From contig JAPLRW010000031.1 of assembly GCA_026398935.1 (NCBI GenBank), positions 1-33,241 on the forward strand: 33,241 nt of DNA, written 5' to 3'. Under the pieces are notes generated by a model. It ran no database searches. It was not told the DNA's origin and worked only from the letters and a program-made list of their open reading frames with translations. Positions 1 through 6,861 of the stretch are shown piece after piece (position 1 is the stretch's first letter; each line of letters starts with the position of its first letter). The position numbers and the translations under genes are program-made. This DNA is from Methylococcales bacterium. Its GTDB lineage: Bacteria > Pseudomonadota > Gammaproteobacteria > Methylococcales > Methylomonadaceae.

Positions 1-132
1 AAATTAAGCAATCCTAGCTTTGTTGAAAAAGCGCCAGCGGATGTTCTGCTAAAAGAACAAGAAAAATTGGCTGACGCGCGTTCGCAACTGCATAATCTGG
101 AAGCGCAATACGCTAAAATCAGTCAGTTATAA
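1..132 (+). CDS. valS: Valyl-tRNA synthetase, C-terminal end (partial)
   Basis: Only the last 43 codons are in the window; the gene enters from the left edge and stops with TAA at 130-132. The translated tail begins KLSNPSFVEKAPADVL and continues as a charged, Gln/Glu/Lys-rich helix ending in ISQL. The phrase LSNPSFVEKAP followed by a helical segment is characteristic of the C-terminal coiled-coil arm of bacterial valyl-tRNA synthetase, which contacts tRNA(Val) during charging with valine in the cytoplasm. Nothing can be said about the catalytic domain, which lies outside the window. The identification depends on a short but distinctive motif, so it is good but not certain. Confidence 0.85.
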   Translation, partial: KLSNPSFVEKAPADVLLKEQEKLADARSQLHNLEAQYAKISQL

Positions 133-226
133 AGGGCTTAACAGTATATTTAGTCTACTAATCGCGCTTTTCACGCACCCAATACAGGTTGCTATATAAG
201 CGCGATTATCTTAATATTAATATTCT

Positions 227-269
227 CTCCAAATGCTGTGCAACCGTTCTTGTTGCACAGCATTTGGAG
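227..269. repeat. Perfect 18-bp inverted repeat (strong stem-loop)
   Basis: CTCCAAATGCTGTGCAAC (227-244) is followed after a 7-base loop by its exact reverse complement (252-269). It lies between the end of valS and the start of the XrtH-type gene at 328. There is no T-run on either side, so it does not fit a simple intrinsic terminator. It could be a processing or mRNA-stability element, a cruciform or regulator site, or a dispersed palindromic repeat. Confidence 0.85.
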
Positions 270-327
270 CTCTACTCGTTTCTTCAACATCTCGTCTTCA
301 TTAAGACGCCCAAAAAAAGAGGTACTT

Positions 328-846
328 ATGAAAAAATCAGTGTTCTTACTTGGAGCTTCCTACTTAACTTTACCCATCGACGCCTTAGCGCAAATTAACA
401 CTCAAATTGTAATAACCTTTAACCCTTTAGGAAGCACGGCTCAAGCGATACCTATGAGTCCCTGGCTATATGGCTTAATGGTGCTGATGCTGACGGGCGT
501 TGTTTTCCTTTTTATGCAAAAGCAAGCAAAGTCCAGTCTTTTCCTATTCGCACTAACCGCTATACTGGGTGTCGGTGCCAGCCTAACCCCAAAACTATCT
601 GAAGCCCTTACTGTGCCGATAACGTTATCAAGCAGTCCAACCAGCACTGATACGGGCCAATTACAGTGCGGACTGAATACGTATACATTTACCAATGGAG
701 TACCAAGTGGCTTGGTCATTGCGTCCACGTCTTTAAATCCACCGGGTGAATTTATAACAATTGATCCTTCTAGCACCTGTCAAGTTGGCACAACATTGAC
801 CGGCAGTCAACAATGTACGGTAATCCTTAAAGAAATCTGTACCTAA
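328..846 (+). CDS. Putative midcut-by-XrtH type envelope protein
   Basis: The 172-residue product starts with a signal peptide (KK then a hydrophobic stretch, likely cut after ALA at residue 21). Residues 41-49 read IPMSPWLYG and are followed by a hydrophobic helix (about 47-63) and a basic KQAK. This resembles the IPTL-CTERM tripartite signal recognised by exosortase H, but it is placed mid-protein, with a second hydrophobic helix (about 70-88) and a polar C-terminal part with cysteines at 114, 151, 163 and 171. That layout fits the family named 'midcut-by-XrtH', whose function is unknown. The ATG at 328 is chosen because AGAGG lies five bases upstream and the signal peptide begins there. 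An in-frame GTG at 238 lies inside the upstream palindrome and is unlikely. XrtH itself is not in the window. Confidence 0.6.
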   Translation: MKKSVFLLGASYLTLPIDALAQINTQIVITFNPLGSTAQAIPMSPWLYGLMVLMLTGVVFLFMQKQAKSSLFLFALTAILGVGASLTPKLSEALTVPITLSSSPTSTDTGQLQCGLNTYTFTNGVPSGLVIASTSLNPPGEFITIDPSSTCQVGTTLTGSQQCTVILKEICT

Positions 847-890
847 ATGTCAGGACACCATTTCATCTCACGCACACTCGCTGGGAATAC

Positions 891-927
891 AAAAAACCAC
901 GCCAGTGATGCAGATCACCGCGCGTGG
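891..927 (-). terminator. Stem-loop followed by T6 on the minus strand
   Basis: CCACGC (897-902) pairs with GCGTGG (922-927), and inside it GTGAT (905-909) pairs with ATCAC (914-918) around a GCAG loop. On the plus strand the hairpin is preceded by six A residues (891-896), so read on the minus strand it is a hairpin followed by TTTTTT, as in an intrinsic terminator. No recognisable minus-strand gene ends here. Confidence 0.45.
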
Positions 928-953
928 GAGCGAGGGCATCAACCAATGGTAGA

Positions 954-1244
954 ATGCGACAACAGGTGAGTATTTTAAGGGGTAGTAGCTGGTTGATATT
1001 AACCCCTTTTCTTGTTCCAGTTGCTCTTGTGACTTTTGTAATGCTGATGACATTTGCAGACATTGGCTTTACCCTGCCTGATGACACCTATCCGACTGTC
1101 GCGTTAATTCTCATCACTATTGGCGTGTTGGTGGGTATTGTTGCTTTGTTTCTAGCAACCCACCTTCCGGCTTGGTTGCGTTTATTGATAGTGATATTGT
1201 ATTTACTAAGCGTATTATTTTCTCTTATAGCGGCAGGTCTTTAA
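954..1244 (+). CDS. Small hypothetical membrane protein
   Basis: The reading frame encodes about 96 residues with three hydrophobic segments: LILTPFLVPVALVTFVML, the stretch around VALILITIGVLVGIVALFL, and LLIVILYLLSVLFSLIAAGL near the C-terminus. It is therefore a predicted inner-membrane protein. I do not recognise a family. The start is uncertain: ATG at 954 has no clear Shine-Dalgarno sequence, GTG at 966 and TTG at 993 are in frame, and the TTG has AAGGGG about 12 bases upstream. It follows the XrtH-type gene by about 100 bases on the same strand, but the intervening hairpin points to the other strand, so co-transcription is unproven. The strong hydrophobic pattern supports a real gene. 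Confidence 0.5.
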   Translation: MRQQVSILRGSSWLILTPFLVPVALVTFVMLMTFADIGFTLPDDTYPTVALILITIGVLVGIVALFLATHLPAWLRLLIVILYLLSVLFSLIAAGL

Positions 1245-1307
1245 CATTGAAGCATGATGTCTTGTACACGTGTTTAGCTTACGCCGCATAGCGTAGGCGT
1301 GATGTTG

Positions 1308-1365
1308 ATAGTATCTAAAAAAACATTTTGTTAAGCCAGTATTCAGCGTGTTTATTAGATACTAT
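1308..1365. repeat. 11-bp perfect inverted repeat with 36-base loop
   Basis: ATAGTATCTAA (1308-1318) has its exact reverse complement at 1355-1365, and the match extends imperfectly inward through A- and T-rich bases. It lies upstream of the glycine-zipper gene at 1428. It may be a regulatory fold or a small decayed repeat element. Confidence 0.5.
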
Positions 1366-1372
1366 TACCATG

Positions 1373-1387
1373 CAGTCAAGTTGACTG
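1373..1387. promoter_or_regulatory. Palindrome, possible operator
   Basis: CAGTCAA-G-TTGACTG is a perfect 7-bp dyad with a single central base, 40 bases before the GTG start at 1428. The size and position suit a repressor or activator site, although no regulator can be named. Confidence 0.35.
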
Positions 1388-1427
1388 TCTTTGTCGTTCA
1401 GTCTAAAAATTAAATGTGGAGCGGGCA

Positions 1428-1859
1428 GTGAAAAAATTATTAATGTTGATTCCGTTGGTTGCCGTAACAATGTCTTATTCATCTGGTGCTACTGCAGACC
1501 ATGGTTATTATGAACATCGCGGGCATGGACATCACGGCGGTTATCCCCAGCACAGACCGCATCATTATCGCGAGGAGGTTATTTATTACCAAGCGCCTCC
1601 TGTGCAATATTATGCGCCACCGCCCGTTCAGTACTACGCACCTGCCCCGCCAGTGCAGTACTACCCTGCCCCACCCGTTGTAAACCGTTATCCAGCGCAA
1701 CGCCAAAGTAATTATTCCGATCAGCGTTCACCGCAAGGGTTAATGGGCGGCGTAGTTGGAAGTGCATTAGGCTACGAAATGGGTCGTGGTGATCCTGTTG
1801 CAACAGGTTTAGGTGCGGCGGCTGGAGCGTTTGTGGGTAATAACGGTAGCAGATGGTAA
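1428..1859 (+). CDS. Secreted glycine-zipper 2TM surface protein with Pro/Tyr repeats
   Basis: The product (143 residues) has a signal peptide starting VKKLLMLIPLVAVTMSYSSG, then a His/Gly/Tyr-rich stretch, then several imperfect copies of a Pro-Pro-Val-Gln-Tyr-Tyr-Ala-Pro unit. It ends with GLMGGVVGSALGYEMGRGDP and a second Gly/Ala helix, AAAGAFVGNNGSRW. This terminal pair of glycine-zipper helices matches the 17-kDa antigen or glycine-zipper 2TM domain found in outer-membrane or periplasmic proteins. GTG at 1428 is preferred because GGAG sits six bases upstream and the basic signal-peptide start follows; a GTG at 1416 is in frame but overlaps that ribosome site. A strong terminator follows, so it is probably the last gene of its transcript. 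The exact role is unknown. Confidence 0.75.
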   Translation: MKKLLMLIPLVAVTMSYSSGATADHGYYEHRGHGHHGGYPQHRPHHYREEVIYYQAPPVQYYAPPPVQYYAPAPPVQYYPAPPVVNRYPAQRQSNYSDQRSPQGLMGGVVGSALGYEMGRGDPVATGLGAAAGAFVGNNGSRW

Positions 1860-1887
1860 GCGTTTTATTTAACACTGCCGATAGACA

Positions 1888-1925
1888 GGGGGCATTTACA
1901 CCGCGTAAATGCCCCCTTTTTTTTT
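1888..1925 (+). terminator. Strong Rho-independent terminator
   Basis: GGGGGCATTTAC (1888-1899) pairs perfectly with GTAAATGCCCCC (1905-1916) around the loop ACCGC, followed by nine T residues (1917-1925). It ends transcription of the glycine-zipper gene and separates it from the convergent DUF533 gene. Confidence 0.95.
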
Positions 1926-1967
1926 GCCCTAAAAGGCGTCTGTCAAAAGGGAAGCTAAAGGCAACAT

Positions 1968-2654
1968 TTACGCTTGAATATGACTTTCCAACTGTGCAAC
2001 CAGATCAGGCGCTAAACCTAATTCTTTCGCTAACGCCTCGATATACTGACGTTCTTGCTCATTGTCTAAATCGAGAATAGCGCGGGAAATTAAATAGATT
2101 TCAGCCGCCATGGTTGGCGAGTCGGCACCCGCCGCAACAGCTTTAATATCCAATGGCTTATTCAATTCTTCCGCAAACAGATTGGCTGAATCACCTAGAT
2201 TAAGTTTTGCCAATTGTAGGGTTATCATTTCCTTCTCTTTATCATCAACCGTTCCATCCACTTTAGCAGCAGCAATCATTGCTGTAAGCAATGCTTTACC
2301 ACGCTGCTCATTCGTCGGAGCGGCTAATTCAACCACAGGGCTTGCCGCATCCGCTACAGGTGCTGCCGTTTGCTGACTTTGCCAAGCTTGAAATGCGTTA
2401 AAAGCAATATTACCAATCGCGGCCAAACTGCCCAATTTTAAGCCTGCGCCCGTCAGTTTACGGCCAACGCTCGTACCCAATAATAAGGCCGCAGCACCCG
2501 CCGCCATTGCACCTTTACTTGCGCCATCGAGCATCGTTTGACGATCCGCCGCATTTTCCGGTAAATTCAACTGCTCTTCAGCCAGTGTTTTACCCTTATT
2601 GACCAATTGTTGACCTGACGTTAATAACATATCTAAAATTTGTTGCGCATCCAT
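1968..2654 (-). CDS. DUF533 family protein (YebE-like, TerB-like fold)
   Basis: The 228-residue product starts MDAQQILDMLLTSGQQLV, has a Gly/Ala-rich hydrophobic middle (GAMAAGAAALLLGTSVGRKL and the following helix), and ends with a helical domain containing LLTAMIAAAKVDGTVDDKEK, a pattern shared with the tellurite-resistance TerB fold. This organisation is that of DUF533 proteins such as YebE of Escherichia coli, membrane-associated and of unknown function. ATG at 2654 is chosen over an in-frame upstream codon because AGGAAA lies just before it and the family starts here. It lies 82 bases after the copper monooxygenase gene on the same strand and may be read with it. Confidence 0.8.
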   Translation of the reverse strand: MDAQQILDMLLTSGQQLVNKGKTLAEEQLNLPENAADRQTMLDGASKGAMAAGAAALLLGTSVGRKLTGAGLKLGSLAAIGNIAFNAFQAWQSQQTAAPVADAASPVVELAAPTNEQRGKALLTAMIAAAKVDGTVDDKEKEMITLQLAKLNLGDSANLFAEELNKPLDIKAVAAGADSPTMAAEIYLISRAILDLDNEQERQYIEALAKELGLAPDLVAQLESHIQA

Positions 2655-2736
2655 CAGTGTTTTCCTATAAGTTAATGTACCCAACGATTATAGCGTTAAA
2701 TGCGTTAGGGGGTTACATTACCCTACACCCGAATGA

Positions 2737-4044
2737 TTATTTCGCCAGATCTGTCATAACCACCGCAAGGCCTATCATCATTTCGTCTTCTGTTTGTGGG
2801 CCAAAACGGATTTCCTTATCAGGATTTGGATTATGCTTATTGCTTATAGAGTTGTCGTAATGCGCAATGGCCTCCAATCTTGCACCTACGGGCAAGTGAC
2901 GCGGCTTAGCTAATCGATAGACAGTTTGCCACTCAAAGTCAAAATGCGGCACAAACAGTAATGTTTCAGTATTTCCGTTTGGATAACGGACAATATAAGT
3001 AAAATCTTTACCGCGTAAATGCATATGCGGCACCAATTCCAACAACGTAATGGGTTGCTTAAATATATAACAAGCGGTTACTTCATGATTTGCCTCTCTG
3101 GGGGGAATTACAAACGTCTGATTACTGGCTTTGATGGTATGCACTTCTTTGGTGACTTTTTCTTTGGCAAAGGTGAAGCCTATTCTAGTTGTCGAATCAA
3201 CTACCACTGTCCCTGTAGGCACATAATGCAACTCGAATAATAACCGCGCGCCTGCTGGAATACGAATGGCCGCACCCTCGGGCAATTTATCGACTTGTAC
3301 CCCGACCCCCCAACCGAGTAAATACTTGCCTTCTGAATGAAGCGTTGCAGTAACGTATTCTTTTGGGGCGACGCGCCGCTTAGGCGCTTTGGCGACAACC
3401 TCTTTTTGATAACAATCCACGCCCGGTTCAGCTACTGGAGATTCATTTTCCGGCGCTACAACCGTAATAATGACATGGTGCGCAACACCCCCTTCGGCAA
3501 CACGAATTTCAGCAGCACTGATCCATTTATCTTCAGAAAAATGGGTAGGTACAATCTGGTATTGATAATCCATTTTGCCTTGTGCCGGAATAGTGATCGG
3601 TTTTTCAATCGTAAATTCAATATCCGGTACGCCAATTTGCCAGCCTTTGGTGTACGTTGTAACTGGGGGCTTTCCATTGCCTTCAGGATAATCATTATTT
3701 ATCCACCCAAGTAATTTGTCATACTCATCATCCGTTAAACTGCGATCATTCGAAAATTCACCCACTGTGTGAGAGGCGTGCCAAGGCGGCATTTGTTTGG
3801 TTTTTATCGCCTGCTCTATTGGGCTAATGAAAGTCTTAACGGATTGGTATGTCTGTAAAGCCATAGGCCCCATTTCACCAAGACGGTGACAGGATACACA
3901 TCGTGTATTGATTATTGTTGCAATATCTTGATTATAGGTCAGCGTGTTAAACTTACTGAATGATGCAACGTATAACCAGCCCATCCATATCAACACACTC
4001 ACCATGACGGTTAATGAAATAAGCATTTTTTTATTCAGTAGCAT
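2737..4044 (-). CDS. Cytochrome c domain fused to PHM-like copper type II monooxygenase
   Basis: The 435-residue product has an N-terminal membrane anchor (about residues 8-28) and then a class I cytochrome c domain with CVSCH at 49-53 and a likely axial methionine in KQMPPWHA (M85). The C-terminal half resembles the two-domain catalytic core of copper type II, ascorbate-dependent monooxygenases (PHM/DBH): HH at 189-190, H273 in LFELHY, HMH at 340-342 and a methionine in DEMM at 422-423, matching the three-His and His-X-His-Met copper sites. It should face the periplasm and oxidise an unknown substrate, with the heme domain a plausible electron donor. ATG at 4044 has AGGA seven bases upstream. 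It follows the acyltransferase gene by 41 bases and may share its transcript. Confidence 0.75.
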   Translation of the reverse strand: MLLNKKMLISLTVMVSVLIWMGWLYVASFSKFNTLTYNQDIATIINTRCVSCHRLGEMGPMALQTYQSVKTFISPIEQAIKTKQMPPWHASHTVGEFSNDRSLTDDEYDKLLGWINNDYPEGNGKPPVTTYTKGWQIGVPDIEFTIEKPITIPAQGKMDYQYQIVPTHFSEDKWISAAEIRVAEGGVAHHVIITVVAPENESPVAEPGVDCYQKEVVAKAPKRRVAPKEYVTATLHSEGKYLLGWGVGVQVDKLPEGAAIRIPAGARLLFELHYVPTGTVVVDSTTRIGFTFAKEKVTKEVHTIKASNQTFVIPPREANHEVTACYIFKQPITLLELVPHMHLRGKDFTYIVRYPNGNTETLLFVPHFDFEWQTVYRLAKPRHLPVGARLEAIAHYDNSISNKHNPNPDKEIRFGPQTEDEMMIGLAVVMTDLAK

Positions 4045-4085
4045 TGGTTTTCCTGTACTAACAATTCATTTTAAGCGAACGGCAC

Positions 4086-5126
4086 TTACACGCGGGCTGC
4101 TCGATTTTTTAACCCTAACAACGGCTTTTCAATGAGTCTATACCCAATAAACGCAAGACTTAAACTAACCGCTAATAATACCGCAAAATTAGCCATTGGC
4201 TGGGTAGATAAATACAGGGGATGCGTAGAAAAAAAGCCTATCACTAAAAAATGGTACAAGTAAAACGAATAACTGACGATGCCTATTCTTTCCAAGGCTT
4301 TCGTCAATATCAACGGAAAAACCTTGGCTTGCTGAAGGTATAGCCGAATAAACAACACACACAGGCCACTATTGATACATAACCCTATACTACTAAACAG
4401 GGAATAGTCCAGCGGCGCTTGCCAAATAAATGCGTGCTGCACCGTTAACAAAAGCACGCAAGCCACTAAAAAAAATTGTACCGAAAAGCGTCGAGTCACC
4501 ATCGGCCTATAACCAACACTCGCCAGCATCCCTACGATAAACTCGCAAAAGCGCAAACGAAAAGAGCCGTAAAAATAAGGTAACGAAGGCTGTGTTTGTA
4601 TTGCCCAAATGATCAACGTCACAAAACTCAATACACCCAAGCCCATTAATAGTCGGCTACCAAAATGGCGATTCAGAAGCCAAAGCAAAGGAAATAAGGC
4701 ATAACACTGAAGCTCACGATTAATTGACCAGAGATGCCCAATCGCTTGTGGGTAGTTTTTAATATCCATTAAAAAAACTAACGCTAATAATGAAGATAAC
4801 GTATAGCCGCTAGGATTTAAAACGCTAAAAAAAACCACCATCATAATGAACACACTTGGCAAGATGCGCAAGAGTCGTTTCATATAAAACGCCCAGGGAT
4901 TAAGAGAATCCTTGGCATCATAAACCTGTGCAAATAAGAAACCACTTAAGCAAAAGAAAATGGATACGCCCATATAACCATTGTAAATTAATACCTTAAT
5001 GGGATTTAACGAGGCCATCGGTGCAAAATACGTATGGGCAATAAAATGGTCATAATGGAAACAAAACACCCACAATGCAGCAATGGCTCTCAGTTGGTTA
5101 ATCTTCCCAGAGAGCGCCTCATTCAT
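4086..5126 (-). CDS. Acyltransferase 3 family membrane protein (OafA/YrhL type)
   Basis: The product begins MNEALSGKINQLRAIAALWV, followed by FCFHYDHF, the usual N-terminal helix of acyltransferase-3 proteins with the conserved histidine, and then about ten hydrophobic helices. FFCLSGFLFAQVY, FYMKRLLRILP and the terminal SYSFYLYHFLVIGFF and YRLIEKPLL are all family landmarks. Such enzymes move acetyl or other acyl groups onto sugars of surface polysaccharides or other exported molecules. About 346 residues is normal length. ATG at 5126 is preferred because the family motif follows directly and it overlaps the preceding DUF1566 gene by only eight bases; ATG at 5159 is possible. It is the fourth gene of a tightly overlapping unit. 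Confidence 0.8.
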   Translation of the reverse strand: MNEALSGKINQLRAIAALWVFCFHYDHFIAHTYFAPMASLNPIKVLIYNGYMGVSIFFCLSGFLFAQVYDAKDSLNPWAFYMKRLLRILPSVFIMMVVFFSVLNPSGYTLSSLLALVFLMDIKNYPQAIGHLWSINRELQCYALFPLLWLLNRHFGSRLLMGLGVLSFVTLIIWAIQTQPSLPYFYGSFRLRFCEFIVGMLASVGYRPMVTRRFSVQFFLVACVLLLTVQHAFIWQAPLDYSLFSSIGLCINSGLCVLFIRLYLQQAKVFPLILTKALERIGIVSYSFYLYHFLVIGFFSTHPLYLSTQPMANFAVLLAVSLSLAFIGYRLIEKPLLGLKNRAARV

Positions 5127-5748
5127 TCGGCGTTGCGCTAGCGCTGACACAGCGCGCATACATTGGCATAGTTTTAAGAGCGCCAAAAATATTACCATTA
5201 GCAAAATCAATGTACCAAGCGTCAGTACTGTCCTCTGCTTCCACCGCTTGGCCAATATTAACCGTTAACGATACGCTTTGCGTCCAGTAATTGGCAGGAT
5301 AGGTATCCGTAAAAATCGTTTGCGCAATTTTGATCCCTGCTTGGTTTAACTGCAGCAATGAATTCAATTCCATTATCGTTGGTAAGCGCCATTGCCGATT
5401 GTCCAGATGTAGCGACTGACACGCCTGAGTCGCCTCTGCCCATGATTTAAGCGACGCTTTACCACAAGACACTGATTCCTGCGCGTCACCCAGCGTACAT
5501 TGCATCCAATATAACCGTGTTTGCTGATCAAATACCACGGGTACAGCAGCTTGAGTACGAAAACGGTCTTTTGCTTCGGGGGTGACCAAATCGCCAGCCT
5601 GTCTCGGAAACGCTTTATCGGCACAAGGAATGGCGTGCGTCATATCAAAACACCCGCTAGAGATGACATCGGCGTTTAAGAATGACCCTCGCATCCAATA
5701 ACCAAAAAATACGAGATAAATAACCGTTAAGGAGCGTCTGCGACACAT
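5119..5748 (-). CDS. DUF1566 domain protein, third tandem copy
   Basis: The 209-residue product has an N-terminal hydrophobic segment (membrane anchor or signal) and then a DUF1566 (Lcl C-terminal) domain: DQQTRLYWMQC, SWAEATQACQSL, QWRLPTIMELNSLL, YPANYWTQS, AWYIDFANG and the closing YARCVS. The order and the W-R-L-P-T-x-x-E-L motif are typical. DUF1566 proteins are exported and poorly understood; some are thought to bind surface ligands. Its ATG lies within the last 22 bases of the previous DUF1566 gene and its end overlaps the acyltransferase start, indicating translational coupling. This copy is longer than its two neighbours and has extra cysteines (33, 42) in the N-terminal part. Confidence 0.8.
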   Translation of the reverse strand: MCRRRSLTVIYLVFFGYWMRGSFLNADVISSGCFDMTHAIPCADKAFPRQAGDLVTPEAKDRFRTQAAVPVVFDQQTRLYWMQCTLGDAQESVSCGKASLKSWAEATQACQSLHLDNRQWRLPTIMELNSLLQLNQAGIKIAQTIFTDTYPANYWTQSVSLTVNIGQAVEAEDSTDAWYIDFANGNIFGALKTMPMYARCVSASATPNE

Positions 5749-6155
5749 AAACTGATACCATCCAATTCTTTATAATTAGTAACCATCCAGTCTAAGCCTG
5801 GAATCAAATACCACGCTAATTGCGGACGCTCCACATCGGTACTGGATGTCCAGTATAAATTACGCCAGATAAGTTGTTGCTGACCATGCTGAAAATAATA
5901 CGCCAACAGCTCATTTCGCGTCGGCAAACGCCACGCCCGCCTACCCTCCAAATCCGTACAATATTGCAGTGATTTTTGCCAGGAAAGCAGTAAAACCGCC
6001 CCTTTACAATGCATGCCATCATAGACTTGTCCTGCAGCACACCGCTGCCAAAACTTTTTTGTCGTCGCATCGTATGCATGCGAAATCAGCCAGACATCCG
6101 CTGATAATTGCAACACAAAACCGATGACAATGACTAATCGGATTGTCTGACGCAT
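5727..6155 (-). CDS. DUF1566 domain protein, second tandem copy (short)
   Basis: The 142-residue product has an N-terminal hydrophobic segment beginning MRQTIRLVIVIGFVLQL, then the DUF1566 pattern: KKFWQRCAAG, SWQKSLQYCTDL, AWRLPTRNELLAYY, NLYWTSS, AWYLIPGLDWM and ISLCVAD. Compared with the first copy it lacks the linker between the anchor and the domain, so it is close to a minimal version. Its ATG sits 22 bases before the stop of the upstream gene, and its own end overlaps the downstream start by 22 bases. It is probably anchored in the inner membrane with the domain outside the cytoplasm. Function is unknown. Confidence 0.75.
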   Translation of the reverse strand: MRQTIRLVIVIGFVLQLSADVWLISHAYDATTKKFWQRCAAGQVYDGMHCKGAVLLLSWQKSLQYCTDLEGRRAWRLPTRNELLAYYFQHGQQQLIWRNLYWTSSTDVERPQLAWYLIPGLDWMVTNYKELDGISLCVADAP

Positions 6156-6595
6156 CGCACCAATCCCTGAAGTATTTTTTTATTAGGGTAACTGTGTCCA
6201 CTAAACATGGATACATAATACGCTTTGTCCGGCTCATCGACACTGCTGCTGGATGTCCAGTAAACGTTGTTTTTAGTATTTTCGCGCAGCGCATCCGGAA
6301 CGGCGGGTGTGCGACGCTGCCAATCAATTAAACGAATAAGTTCATTACGTGAAGGTAAATGCCAACGATCCCCGTCTAATTGTGCGCAATACTGCAAGGC
6401 TTTTTGCCAATCGTACAGATTAGCAACACCGCCACACCCAGCAACCGTATCGTGCATGCCCGCCGAACAAAACTGCCAGTTTAATTGTGTGCGGGGATCA
6501 ATGAATGTAACGGGCGGCTGAATGTGGCTGGACTGATAGCTACGCAGTAAAACCAATAGAATGAGCGTTATTCCTGCTAAATAAAACTTAGTCAT
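6134..6595 (-). CDS. DUF1566 domain protein, first tandem copy
   Basis: The 153-residue product begins MTKFYLAGITLILLVLL, an N-terminal anchor, followed by a DUF1566 domain: PRTQLNWQFCSAG, DWQKALQYCAQL, RWHLPSRNELIRLI, NVYWTSSSS, AYYVSMFSG and GLVRCVRQSD at the C-terminus. It is the first gene of the DUF1566 x3 / acyltransferase unit and lies about 270 bases from the divergent CDF transporter gene, so the promoter should be in that gap. ATG at 6595 is chosen because the hydrophobic anchor starts there; an upstream in-frame TTG at 6646 only adds a non-conserved polar extension. Function is unknown. Confidence 0.75.
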   Translation of the reverse strand: MTKFYLAGITLILLVLLRSYQSSHIQPPVTFIDPRTQLNWQFCSAGMHDTVAGCGGVANLYDWQKALQYCAQLDGDRWHLPSRNELIRLIDWQRRTPAVPDALRENTKNNVYWTSSSSVDEPDKAYYVSMFSGHSYPNKKILQGLVRCVRQSD

Positions 6596-6861
6596 TGCGT
6601 AAAAATAGCCTTGCGTATTAAGTGTGAGAAGAGTATTCCGAGCCAACGGCTGATTTTATCAAACAATGCTCAACGCTATGCCCATTTAATATGACAATAC
6701 CGATTAACGTCCATTTCAGAACATTGATTTTCAATCGCTATTCTACCCGATCAACCCAGATCAGCCTTTAGCATAAAAAGTGCAGCTCGAAACAATTACC
6801 AATATTCAAGCATTATCAATACCGTTATAATCGACGGGGTCAACAATAGCAAGGAACGATA

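Noticed and set aside
238-327. Upstream GTG start for the XrtH-type protein
   Set aside because: It lies inside the perfect palindrome, lacks a ribosome site and would bury the signal peptide.
441-776. A minus-strand frame of 111 codons opposite the XrtH-type gene
   Set aside because: It is a shadow of the plus-strand gene, which has a signal peptide, ribosome site and family motif.
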